Shown here one piece after another: positions 8,850 to 15,118 of a stretch of DNA of 35,706 nt (position 1 is the stretch's first letter; each line of letters begins with the position of its first letter). The DNA lies in the NCBI GenBank assembly GCA_014381415.1, contig JACNLQ010000047.1, forward strand, positions 1 through 35,706, given 5' to 3'. The notes under the pieces are model-generated. The model was given only the letters and a program-made list of their open reading frames with translations. It did not search any database and was not told the DNA's origin. The translations under genes were made by a program, and so were the position numbers. The stretch comes from Fidelibacterota bacterium. Its GTDB lineage: Bacteria; Fidelibacterota; Marinisomatia; SCGC-AAA003-L08; D37C17.

Positions 8850-9206
8850 TTAAATCAGAAGTATGGTATTGAGTTGAAGATCGGGTTTGAATTTCTGTCG
8901 TTTGAAATTATCGATATTCGGTAAGGAATTGGTATTTGAAATAAAGTTTATTTCCGGAATAGTAATTATATTTATTTGTTTTGCAATTACTATCTGAACT
9001 GCTGGTTGGTACGTTGCGTCAAATTCTGTTATTTTACAGGAATATTTGGTAGTACAGCATGACTTTTTACCTGGGATTATTTTACAACATGACATTTTCC
9101 CGGCCTTCATAGTGCAACCCGTCATACTACACGATTTTTCAATATTTAGCGTTGTGCCAAGATTGAAAATAAGCATTAATGATAATATAGAAATTATACT
9201 TTTCAT
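8850..9206 (-). CDS. Small Cys/Met-rich secreted protein, first gene of the efflux operon
   Basis: I do not recognise a family. The 118 residues begin with a clear signal peptide (about 1-20). Then comes a dense cluster of seven Cys within 32 residues (26, 31, 40, 41, 50, 51, 57), including two CC pairs, with several Met and Lys between them. The remaining 60 residues are Ile/Asn-rich with no Cys. It is the promoter-proximal gene of the Cu/Ag operon, directly downstream of the tandem 25-bp repeats. A periplasmic metal-binding or metal-sensing role, comparable in position to a CusF-like chaperone, is inferred from composition and context only. No strong ribosome-binding site is seen. Confidence 0.72.
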   Translation of the reverse strand: MKSIISILSLMLIFNLGTTLNIEKSCSMTGCTMKAGKMSCCKIIPGKKSCCTTKYSCKITEFDATYQPAVQIVIAKQINIITIPEINFISNTNSLPNIDNFKRQKFKPDLQLNTILLI

Positions 9207-9232
9207 CCGTGAAATCTAAGGTTTAATTCATA

Positions 9233-9282
9233 TATAAACAAAATGTTTCGTTTACTTTATAAACAAAATGTTTCGTTTACTT
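9233..9282 (-). promoter_or_regulatory. Tandem 25-bp operator-like repeats upstream of the metal operon
   Basis: Two perfect head-to-tail 25-bp units (9233-9257 and 9258-9282) start 27 bases upstream of the Cys-rich gene. Each unit contains AAACAAAATGTTTCGTTT, an imperfect palindrome (14 of 18 positions match its reverse complement). Tandem dyad sites at a promoter are typical of a dimeric repressor or activator. No regulator gene is in the window. The repeats lie between divergent genes, so they could control both sides. Confidence 0.6.
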
Positions 9283-9307
9283 TTTGTGATTATTTGATTT
9301 ACAGCAC

Positions 9308-9359
9308 AAAACAGCCACACATATGGAGGAGGAGTGAAAGAGTGCGTGGCTGTTTTTTT
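9308..9359 (+). terminator. Strong rho-independent terminator-like hairpin, possibly the end of a small RNA
   Basis: An 11-bp stem (9308-9318 with 9346-9356; core ACAGCCAC/GTGGCTGT) plus two further pairs after a mismatch closes a loop of about 21 bases that includes GGAGGAGGAG. T residues 9353-9359 follow. The orientation is plus, yet the nearest gene to the left is on the minus strand, so no annotated transcript ends here. It could end a short RNA started in the divergent promoter region, or act as an attenuator ahead of the HMA gene. Confidence 0.55.
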
Positions 9360-9522
9360 ATAACGAAACTGGGATACTATTTATATACTGAGTAGTTTTT
9401 ATTAAGTTCCAATTGTCATTAATAATTAGTATATTTTTATTAAATGATTGTAATTGGCTATCATAGCAAGCTTGGTTTAATTTTCTTTATGTGAAAAATA
9501 TATAATTTAGGAGAAATAAAAA

Positions 9523-9858
9523 ATGAAGCATCTATTTAATGCAATAATTACTGTAGTGACAATGATATCATTCACTTTAATTGCTGGTGAAACTAAAGAA
9601 GTCTCTTTTGGTATTACTGGCATGACCTGTCAAGGATGTGTTGGAAAAGTTTCTGGAATTTTAGATAATACTAAGGGAATTGAAAAATACAAGGTTAGCA
9701 TTGAGAATAAAAACTGTATAATAAGTTATGATGCCGATATAATAAATTCTGAAGCAATTAAATCAGAATTATCCAAAACTCATTTTACTATAAGTGATGC
9801 TAATTATAAAAAGGAATCGTCTTCAATATTTTCCTGGATAAAAAATATATTTAATTAG
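9523..9858 (+). CDS. Secreted single HMA-domain metal-binding protein
   Basis: A 111-residue protein with a signal peptide (about 1-21) and one heavy-metal-associated domain with GMTCQGC (33-39), the CxxC site for Cu(I), Zn or Hg(II) in this fold. AGGAG (9509-9513) precedes the ATG by 9 bases. Most HMA chaperones of the CopZ type are cytoplasmic; the signal peptide here points to the periplasm, as in MerP. It is divergent from the Cu/Ag operon across the repeat region. The C-terminal 25 residues (KKESSSIFSWIKNIFN end) are a linker plus an amphipathic tail. The domain is secure; the metal and partner are inferred. Confidence 0.85.
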   Translation: MKHLFNAIITVVTMISFTLIAGETKEVSFGITGMTCQGCVGKVSGILDNTKGIEKYKVSIENKNCIISYDADIINSEAIKSELSKTHFTISDANYKKESSSIFSWIKNIFN

Positions 9859-9889
9859 ACGTTCATTTTAATATAAGGCATTTGGGACA

Positions 9890-10288
9890 ATTACAGAATA
9901 TCCACATTATTATGAACTAAAAACCAGGTGGAAAGATATTGATTCCTTTGGGCATGTAAATAATGCAGTATTTCTTACTTATGTTGAAGATGCAAGGATT
10001 ACATTTTTTCACAAATGGAATATTTCAGAAATGAAAAAATCTCTGATTGTAGCTTCCATAAAAATAGATTATTTTCAACAAATTGACCACCCTTCAGATT
10101 TGATTATTGGTCAGAAAATATCCCGAATTGGTAATAGTAGCTTTGATATTCAATCTGATATTTTTATAAAGGATGATCCCAAGCCCGCTGCCAGTACAGT
10201 AGTAACCTGCGTGTGTTTTAATTATGAACAGAATAAATCTGTCCCTGTTTATGATGAAATTAAAGCAGATTTTCAACCAATAAAATAA
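9890..10288 (+). CDS. Acyl-CoA thioesterase, 4HBT/YbgC hotdog family, no standard start codon
   Basis: The frame encodes about 132 residues with the family signature near the N-terminus: RWKDIDSFGHVNNAVFLTY, where the first Asp of DSFGHVNN is the usual catalytic acid. IDYFQQI and the strand pattern to the end are also typical. The frame is open from 9872, just after TAA 9869-9871, but holds no ATG, GTG or TTG before the motif. ATT 9890 (ITEYPHYYELK) sits where family members usually begin, with AAGG at 9875-9878. The first ATG, 10031, is beyond the catalytic motif and would give a useless 85-residue piece. The gene is therefore either started at a rare codon, damaged, or affected by a sequence error. 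It hydrolyses acyl-CoA in relatives; the substrate is unknown here. Confidence 0.65.
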   Translation: MTEYPHYYELKTRWKDIDSFGHVNNAVFLTYVEDARITFFHKWNISEMKKSLIVASIKIDYFQQIDHPSDLIIGQKISRIGNSSFDIQSDIFIKDDPKPAASTVVTCVCFNYEQNKSVPVYDEIKADFQPIK

Positions 10289-10504
10289 TTTACCTCCCGA
10301 TTTATATGGTCCTAATATTTCGGCTAACAGCTAAAAATTAGTACTAAATTTGTGGTTTGCATCACAGAATAAACCTATAAAAAACGCCAAAGTGACCACC
10401 GTCACTAATCTATATTTCAAAAGTAGATACTTTGTAAGAGACAGGGATTCTCCTCTAAATAATACTATCTCTATACTGGAACATTTACGCAAAAGTCCTA
10501 AACG

Positions 10505-10536
10505 GCGGTCATGCAACTCTCCTCCTGTGTGACCGC
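10505..10536 (-). other. Hairpin with a GGAGGAG loop
   Basis: A perfect 7-bp stem (GCGGTCA / TGACCGC) closes an 18-base loop. Read on the minus strand the loop is CACAGGAGGAGAGTTGCA, resembling a Shine-Dalgarno sequence held in a loop. On the plus strand it could be a weak terminator about 220 bases after the thioesterase. The strand choice is based only on the similarity of its loop to those at 9308 and 11012. Confidence 0.35.
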
Positions 10537-10567
10537 TTCCTTATTTCTGGATAATATAAATTAAGAT

Positions 10568-10666
10568 ATGTACTCTGTTTTTGAAAGAGATGGAGTATTG
10601 AATTCAGAAACCGGTCTTCATTTTAGAAGAACTGTTTTTGAAAAAGCGGAAGTGAAAATCAAATGA
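10568..10666 (+). CDS. Short ORF, 32 residues, unknown
   Basis: ATG to TGA gives a charged peptide starting MYSVFERDGVLNSETG. Its stop overlaps the start of the next 25-residue ORF (10663-10740, MNLVKAFFGSEPNNN...) by ATGA. The coupling and protein-like composition are suggestive, but there is no ribosome-binding site or recognised family. The pair could be remnants of one longer gene broken by a frameshift. Confidence 0.2.
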   Translation: MYSVFERDGVLNSETGLHFRRTVFEKAEVKIK

Positions 10667-10740
10667 ATCTTGTAAAAGCATTTTTCGGAAGTGAACCGAA
10701 TAATAATGCTTTTCTAAAAAGTTTGGGTATTATTGAATAA
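10663..10740 (+). CDS. Short ORF, 25 residues, unknown
   Basis: It overlaps the preceding short ORF by ATGA and ends GIIE-stop. No family or ribosome-binding site is recognised. It may be the out-of-frame continuation of a decayed gene starting at 10568. Confidence 0.15.
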   Translation: MNLVKAFFGSEPNNNAFLKSLGIIE

Positions 10741-10755
10741 TCTGATAAAAACTTA

Positions 10756-10893
10756 CTAATTCTGTTCGTCTTTAGGTTCAACTACAGGTAGAAAATTTCT
10801 CAGAATAGATTCAACGATATCCAATTGACTTTTAAGATCTTGGTTTTCGCTTAACTGTTTTTGATATAAGTATTGCCAATCCATTAGTCGCAT
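10756..10893 (-). CDS. Short ORF, 45 residues, coiled-coil-like
   Basis: The peptide begins MRLMDWQYLYQKQLSENQ and continues with heptad-like spacing of Leu/Ile, ending in an acidic tail. The composition looks coding, and the frame continues open upstream of the ATG for at least 20 codons, so it could be the tail of a decayed longer gene. No family is recognised. Confidence 0.25.
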   Translation of the reverse strand: MRLMDWQYLYQKQLSENQDLKSQLDIVESILRNFLPVVEPKDEQN

Positions 10894-11011
10894 ATTATGG
10901 GAAGTGGAAAAATAATTTTGTGATCTATGCAATACTAAAGCTGAGAATAGTGTATAATGTGATTACTGTCACTATATTAGATGGAAGGTTATTAATATCA
11001 GGCCCAGGGCA

Positions 11012-11056
11012 GATGACTTTTCGCGAGGAGGAGAATGCCGTTTCTCAGAGGTCATC
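11012..11056 (+). other. Hairpin with a GAGGAGGAG loop upstream of a hypothetical gene
   Basis: Outer stem GATGAC / GTCATC (11012-11017 with 11051-11056) encloses GAGGAGGAG and an alternative inner stem GAGAA / TTCTC (11031-11035 with 11042-11046). It resembles the loop contents of the hairpins at 9308 and 10505. The function is unknown; it lies about 140 bases before the gene at 11194. Confidence 0.35.
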
Positions 11057-11150
11057 CACCATTTGGACCTGAATATGTCGTCAGTAGAATAGAGGAGAAT
11101 AATAATAAAATTTTATCTATTAATTGTAACAGGATGTAAGGAGAAGGATA

Positions 11151-11177
11151 ATGGATAGATTTTCCATTAATTATTAA
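11151..11177 (+). other. Possible 8-codon leader ORF with a strong ribosome-binding site
   Basis: AAGGAG (11138-11143) precedes ATG 11151 by 7 bases, the best such site in this part of the window. The ORF encodes only MDRFSINY before TAA. It ends 16 bases before the hypothetical gene at 11194, which lacks its own site. It may be a leader peptide, or the start of a gene frameshifted away from 11194. Confidence 0.25.
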
Positions 11178-11193
11178 ACAAGTCCAAAATGTT

Positions 11194-11613
11194 ATGAAAA
11201 ACCAATTAATTTATATTATGAATTTCAGATTCAGATTTGCAGTTATTCTATTTATTCTCCTCTCGGTTATTTTTTCCAGAACCGGAGATATTTTATTTAA
11301 TTCAATAGAATCCCACCTGTCTAAATATCGATATAGTCTAAATAAAAGTGATGTAGCAGTGATAAATGGAATAATTCGTGTAAAAATTACTTCACGGCGG
11401 ACTAATATAAAATCCCAACAACTATTAGGATTTTTTTCTGTGGGAAGAGCATTGCAGAGCAGCAGCACCCATTTTCGGGAGGTGCAAATTATTATTCATT
11501 ATGAATTAAGGGGTGGTCAAAAAGTGATTATGAAAGCACCGGTGGATTTGGTAATAAAACTATCTCAGGGTAATCTGAGTTCAGAGCAATTTTTTGATAA
11601 AATTGAGAATTAA
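11194..11613 (+). CDS. Hypothetical exported protein
   Basis: Not recognised. It has up to 139 residues. A hydrophobic segment at about 14-28 preceded by Arg residues looks like a signal peptide or anchor. ATG 11218 (MNFRFRFAVILF) is an equally good start and makes a more typical signal peptide; neither start has a clear ribosome-binding site. The mature part is basic, beta-rich, without Cys, and contains ITSRRTNIKSQQLLGFFSVG and a strand-like REVQIIIHYELRGG. Its stop overlaps that of the convergent methyltransferase gene (11610-11613). No terminator separates them, so the two transcripts may interfere. Confidence 0.6.
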   Translation: MKNQLIYIMNFRFRFAVILFILLSVIFSRTGDILFNSIESHLSKYRYSLNKSDVAVINGIIRVKITSRRTNIKSQQLLGFFSVGRALQSSSTHFREVQIIIHYELRGGQKVIMKAPVDLVIKLSQGNLSSEQFFDKIEN

Positions 11614-13226
11614 TTAACAGCCTTAAATAGGTTAATGCTAATTGTTGCTAATTCCTCATTAGGGAAAAGAGCTTGATATTTTGGCTCTGATATTAGTCCT
11701 GCCTCTCTGGCTGCGGCCAACATAACATCTACTTCTATAATATATTGATCAGAAAAGCCATGGGTTCCATCATAGGCAGTGGCAACTGTATTCCCTAAAT
11801 TCTTTGCAGTGAGTTCAGGTGCTATGGTGTGTAATTCAAGGATGAGCAGACCGTATTTACTCACATAATCATGCCATGAACTGAAATGCTCAATGAGGTT
11901 TTGTTTTAACTCCTTATTTGGTATCCATCGACCCCTGAAGGCAAATGCACCGGTTGAATTGCAATTAGTATCATGAAATGATTTTTTTGGAGATGAATAA
12001 ATTCGATTATGATCAAGAAATGATCTCACGTTTAACATTTTATGAAGGTCTAATCCATATTCCTCTTTCAAATTTTCTGCATAATCTGCCGGATTGCTAA
12101 TATCACCATGAATGATTGAATGCTCAATTTTCGCTTCCTGAAGAGTGATGCTGCTTGCTAGCCGAGCAGCCTTATTGAAATCAGCACCTATAATTTTAAG
12201 AGGGTAGAACTGGAGGTTCTTTCCACGTTCTGTCTGGTTTTTCACAACTTCATATAAATGCTTTAAAAGGGTTCCGTCTCCACAACCCATATCGGCAATA
12301 CCGATGGGCTGCTCATCCAAAGGTTGATTAAATATATGGGTAATTATTTCGTCAATTTTTCTAAAATAGAGCGAGTGCGCTCCGCCACTTCCCCAAACAT
12401 TCATGTGGCGATTCACATGGGTTTCTAATCCGTTAGGACTGCGTTTCCAAAGAACATTTGGATTGCCAAATAGTAGCTCGGGCATTTGATTAAATGTGGG
12501 TAGATAAGAGACCGTAACTCCATAGGCAGTTGACCGGGTTATAAAAAACCTGCCTTCTTCCGAAAAATAATGCTTATTATTTTTTATTACTATCCATTTC
12601 AAATAAATAAATAAGTCAATTATTGAATTCATGATGGGCAATGTATCCCCCATATTTTCTAAGTCAATATCTGATTCATTTTCTATACTTTCCAGGAAGA
12701 ATTCACTCATACCCAAAGCCACCAATATTGGCCCCACCAATAATCCCTCGAGATGTTTGGACACATCCCATTCGGTACTGCCCTGAGCAGGCATATTTCC
12801 ATTTAAGGATTTCAAACTATTTTGAAGATTTTGAAATTCATCCTGAATATCTTTTGTGTGTGGGTCAAATAAATATTTATCTATTTCTATTAAAACAGGA
12901 ATAAAATTATAAAATTTATCATAATAGTGGGCATGGTTAAGCCCGCTCACTCCCTTTTTGGTCAAATGAAATTCAATATCTTCACCATCCTGAATTACAT
13001 ACCGTTTTAACCAGCCTTGGGAAGCCAATAATCTCAATGCTACATTCATATAGCCAGAATTACAATCATATTTACTCAAAATATCCTGAATGGTGAATTT
13101 ATTATTTTCAAGAATAAATTGGGTGATGCCCTTATTAAAAAGAGTTGCGATAGTCGAGCATAAGGTAATTCCATCTAAATGTTGGAATAATATCCCCCTT
13201 AATCGTTTTTTTCTTTCTCTGTCCAT
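11610..13226 (-). CDS. Class I SAM-dependent methyltransferase with N-terminal winged-helix region
   Basis: A 538-residue protein. The SAM-binding motif I is GIADMGCGDGT (309-319), followed by a likely acidic ribose-binding region (IIGADFN). The first 300 residues lack this fold. They include two stretches resembling winged-helix dimerisation modules of O-methyltransferases: about 14-95 (ALRLLASQGWLKR ... FHLTKKG) and about 165-235 (LFIYLKWIVIKNN ... FSEEG). No membrane segment or signal is seen, so it should be cytoplasmic. It is monocistronic, divergent from hisC and tail-to-tail with the hypothetical gene. The layout recalls methyltransferases attached to natural-product pathways, but no such pathway is present and the substrate is unknown. 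Confidence 0.8.
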   Translation of the reverse strand: MDRERKKRLRGILFQHLDGITLCSTIATLFNKGITQFILENNKFTIQDILSKYDCNSGYMNVALRLLASQGWLKRYVIQDGEDIEFHLTKKGVSGLNHAHYYDKFYNFIPVLIEIDKYLFDPHTKDIQDEFQNLQNSLKSLNGNMPAQGSTEWDVSKHLEGLLVGPILVALGMSEFFLESIENESDIDLENMGDTLPIMNSIIDLFIYLKWIVIKNNKHYFSEEGRFFITRSTAYGVTVSYLPTFNQMPELLFGNPNVLWKRSPNGLETHVNRHMNVWGSGGAHSLYFRKIDEIITHIFNQPLDEQPIGIADMGCGDGTLLKHLYEVVKNQTERGKNLQFYPLKIIGADFNKAARLASSITLQEAKIEHSIIHGDISNPADYAENLKEEYGLDLHKMLNVRSFLDHNRIYSSPKKSFHDTNCNSTGAFAFRGRWIPNKELKQNLIEHFSSWHDYVSKYGLLILELHTIAPELTAKNLGNTVATAYDGTHGFSDQYIIEVDVMLAAAREAGLISEPKYQALFPNEELATISINLFKAVN

Positions 13227-13294
13227 TGAATAAATTTAGGATTATTATACCTCTTTTGTATATAATTTTGGACTGCATCAATTAGATTTAGAGT

Positions 13295-13310
13295 CTAACA
13301 AATTTGTTAG
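13295..13310. promoter_or_regulatory. 16-bp perfect palindrome in a divergent promoter region
   Basis: CTAACAAATTTGTTAG reads identically on both strands. It lies 69 bases upstream of the methyltransferase start and 84 bases upstream of hisC, a typical operator position. TATAAT-like sequences (TATAATTTT near 13261) are adjacent. The binding protein is unknown. Confidence 0.5.
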
Positions 13311-13393
13311 GGAGTATATACCATTCAAACTAAATTTGCGTGCATTATTCTAGAAATTACTGAAGCTCAAATAGATATAAAGGATAGAGATTT

Positions 13394-14473
13394 ATGCCTT
13401 TAGTACCACAACACATAAGAAACCTCAAGCCATATAAACCCGGGCGCCCTATTGAAGAAGTTCGCAGAGAGTTGGGTTTAGAACACATCATTAAATTAGC
13501 TTCCAACGAAAATCCCCATGGACCCTCCCCGAAAGCATTGGAAGCGGTACAATCCACATTGGCAGATAATTTTCGCTATCCGGATGCTTCTGCATATTTG
13601 CTAAGAGAAAAGTTGGCAGAATGTTTTAATATCAAAATTAACAATGTAGTGGTTGGTGCGGGTAGCGAGGGGGTAATGTCAACTATTATGCGTACATTTC
13701 TTCGGCAGGGAGATGAAATCATTGCGGCTGATAATTCCTTCATTGGCTTTAGGGTCTTAGCAAATGCCAGCGGAGTTCATACCAATTGGGTACCTTTGAA
13801 AAATTATCATCATGATTTACCAGAAATGGCAAAGCAGATAAACGATTATACCAAAATTATTTATCTGGCTAACCCTGATAATCCCACTGGTACCTATTTT
13901 CCAAAATCTGAGTTTGATGCTTTTATGTCCTTGGTACCTGAACGGGTTCTGGTATTATTGGATGAAGCGTATTTTGAGTATGCCTGCCATTTAGCAGATT
14001 ACCCCGATTCTATGCATTATCGCTATGATAATGTGATTACCCTCCGAACATTCTCTAAAGCCCACGGATTGGCAGGCTTCAGGGTTGGCTACGGATTTGC
14101 CCATGAAGATTTAATCCAGAACCTGAATAAGGTAAAACTTCCTTTTGAGCCCGCATGGCCAGCACAGATAGCTGCTCAGGCAGCTTTGGATGATACAGAA
14201 TATATTAAACATACCATTTCTCATTGTCATAAGGGAATGAAAATCTTAGAACAAGCGTTTTATGATAATGGAATTAAAACCATACCCTCTACTGCCAATT
14301 TTATTACCCTCATTTTTTCATCAGATAAGGAAGCCCAAACATTTAATGAAAAGATGCTCCACAATGGCATTATTCTCAGACATCTCCCGGGTTGGGGGCT
14401 GCCTAACTGTGTGAGGGTAACTGTGGGGACGGAAGAGGAGAATAATATTTTAATGGACAACGTTAATATATAA
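13394..14473 (+). CDS. hisC: Histidinol-phosphate aminotransferase (HisC family)
   Basis: A PLP-dependent class I/II aminotransferase of 359 residues, the normal HisC length. Visible are KLASNENPHGPSP near the N-terminus, NPDNPTGTYF (substrate/cofactor loop), LDEAYFEYA (the PLP-contacting Asp), and TFSKAHGLAGFRVGYG with the Schiff-base Lys222. The final RHLPGWGLPNCVRVTVGT holds the carboxylate-binding Arg. AAAGGA (13379-13384) lies 9 bases before the ATG. It converts imidazole-acetol phosphate with glutamate to histidinol phosphate. No other his gene is nearby, so a related role with an aromatic amino acid is possible. No clear terminator follows; the 188 bases to smpB hold only weak dyads such as AGTAT/ATACT at 14512-14527. 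Confidence 0.9.
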   Translation: MPLVPQHIRNLKPYKPGRPIEEVRRELGLEHIIKLASNENPHGPSPKALEAVQSTLADNFRYPDASAYLLREKLAECFNIKINNVVVGAGSEGVMSTIMRTFLRQGDEIIAADNSFIGFRVLANASGVHTNWVPLKNYHHDLPEMAKQINDYTKIIYLANPDNPTGTYFPKSEFDAFMSLVPERVLVLLDEAYFEYACHLADYPDSMHYRYDNVITLRTFSKAHGLAGFRVGYGFAHEDLIQNLNKVKLPFEPAWPAQIAAQAALDDTEYIKHTISHCHKGMKILEQAFYDNGIKTIPSTANFITLIFSSDKEAQTFNEKMLHNGIILRHLPGWGLPNCVRVTVGTEEENNILMDNVNI

Positions 14474-14661
14474 AACTGTTATAGTGCCTAATATAGTATA
14501 TGTAGCTGCATAGTATTAAGTGATACTTTAAGTGTATTTAGTCCTATTATTTTAGCATTTATCTAAATTATTTCCAATTCTCCCTTGTTCATGCGAACTT
14601 TAAGCGTCTAATTTTATGCCCTCAATCATGGGCGAAATCACAGGGTCAATAAAATATATAA

Positions 14662-15117
14662 ATGAGCAGCAAAATCATAGCCACCAACCGCAAAGCATGG
14701 CATGAATATAACATCCTCGAAAAATATGAAGGTGGGATTGTTCTGTACGGTTCAGAAGTGAAGGCGATTCGCGAGGGAAAAGCAAATATAAAAGAAGCCT
14801 ATGTGCGTTTTGTTGAAAACGAACTTTTCACAATAGGGATGCATATTGGTAAATACTCAAATGAGGGATATTCCACCCATAGCCCGGTACGAAATCGAAA
14901 ATTATTGCTCCATAAAAAGGAGCTTCAAAAAATTCGTAAAATGGTAGATGAAAAAGGAAAAACTCTTATTCCCCTTTCTCTGTATTTAAAAGGAGGCAGA
15001 GTGAAGATGGAGTTTGGTTTGGCTCAGGGTAAAAAAATGTGGGATAAACGTAAAACAAAAATGGATCAAGATGTAAAACGTCAGGTGGATAGAGCTATGA
15101 AAAATTACAAAAATTAA
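14662..15117 (+). CDS. smpB: SsrA-binding protein SmpB
   Basis: A 151-residue cytoplasmic RNA-binding protein that brings tmRNA to stalled ribosomes. Family signatures are clear: NRKAWHEYNI, LYGSEVKAIREGKANIKEAYV, SPVRNRKLLLHK and GLAQGKKMWDKR, followed by the basic tail. The length is normal. No Shine-Dalgarno site is seen before the ATG. It starts the block of co-directional core genes; the tyrS ATG begins one base after its stop. No tmRNA gene was noticed in the window. Confidence 0.97.
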   Translation: MSSKIIATNRKAWHEYNILEKYEGGIVLYGSEVKAIREGKANIKEAYVRFVENELFTIGMHIGKYSNEGYSTHSPVRNRKLLLHKKELQKIRKMVDEKGKTLIPLSLYLKGGRVKMEFGLAQGKKMWDKRKTKMDQDVKRQVDRAMKNYKN

Positions 15118-15118
15118 A

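Larger units (their letters stand above)
10289..11193. other. Gene-poor region with hairpins and very short ORFs
   Basis: No gene of ordinary size is visible on either strand. The region contains small dyads (AGTGAC/GTCACT at 10391-10406; ATAGTG/CACTAT at about 10947-10975), two hairpins whose loops carry GGAGGAG on one strand, and a few ORFs of 8-45 codons listed separately. Long A/T tracts between them look like ordinary spacer. It may hold decayed genes or small RNAs; nothing proves either. Confidence 0.5.

Noticed and set aside
9233-9282. CRISPR array
   Set aside because: Only two copies, directly adjacent without spacers, and an internal dyad next to a promoter; an operator is the better reading.
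10289-11193. tRNA or other known structural RNA in the gene-poor gap
   Set aside because: No cloverleaf, T-loop GTTCRA motif or recognisable riboswitch core was seen on either strand by eye.
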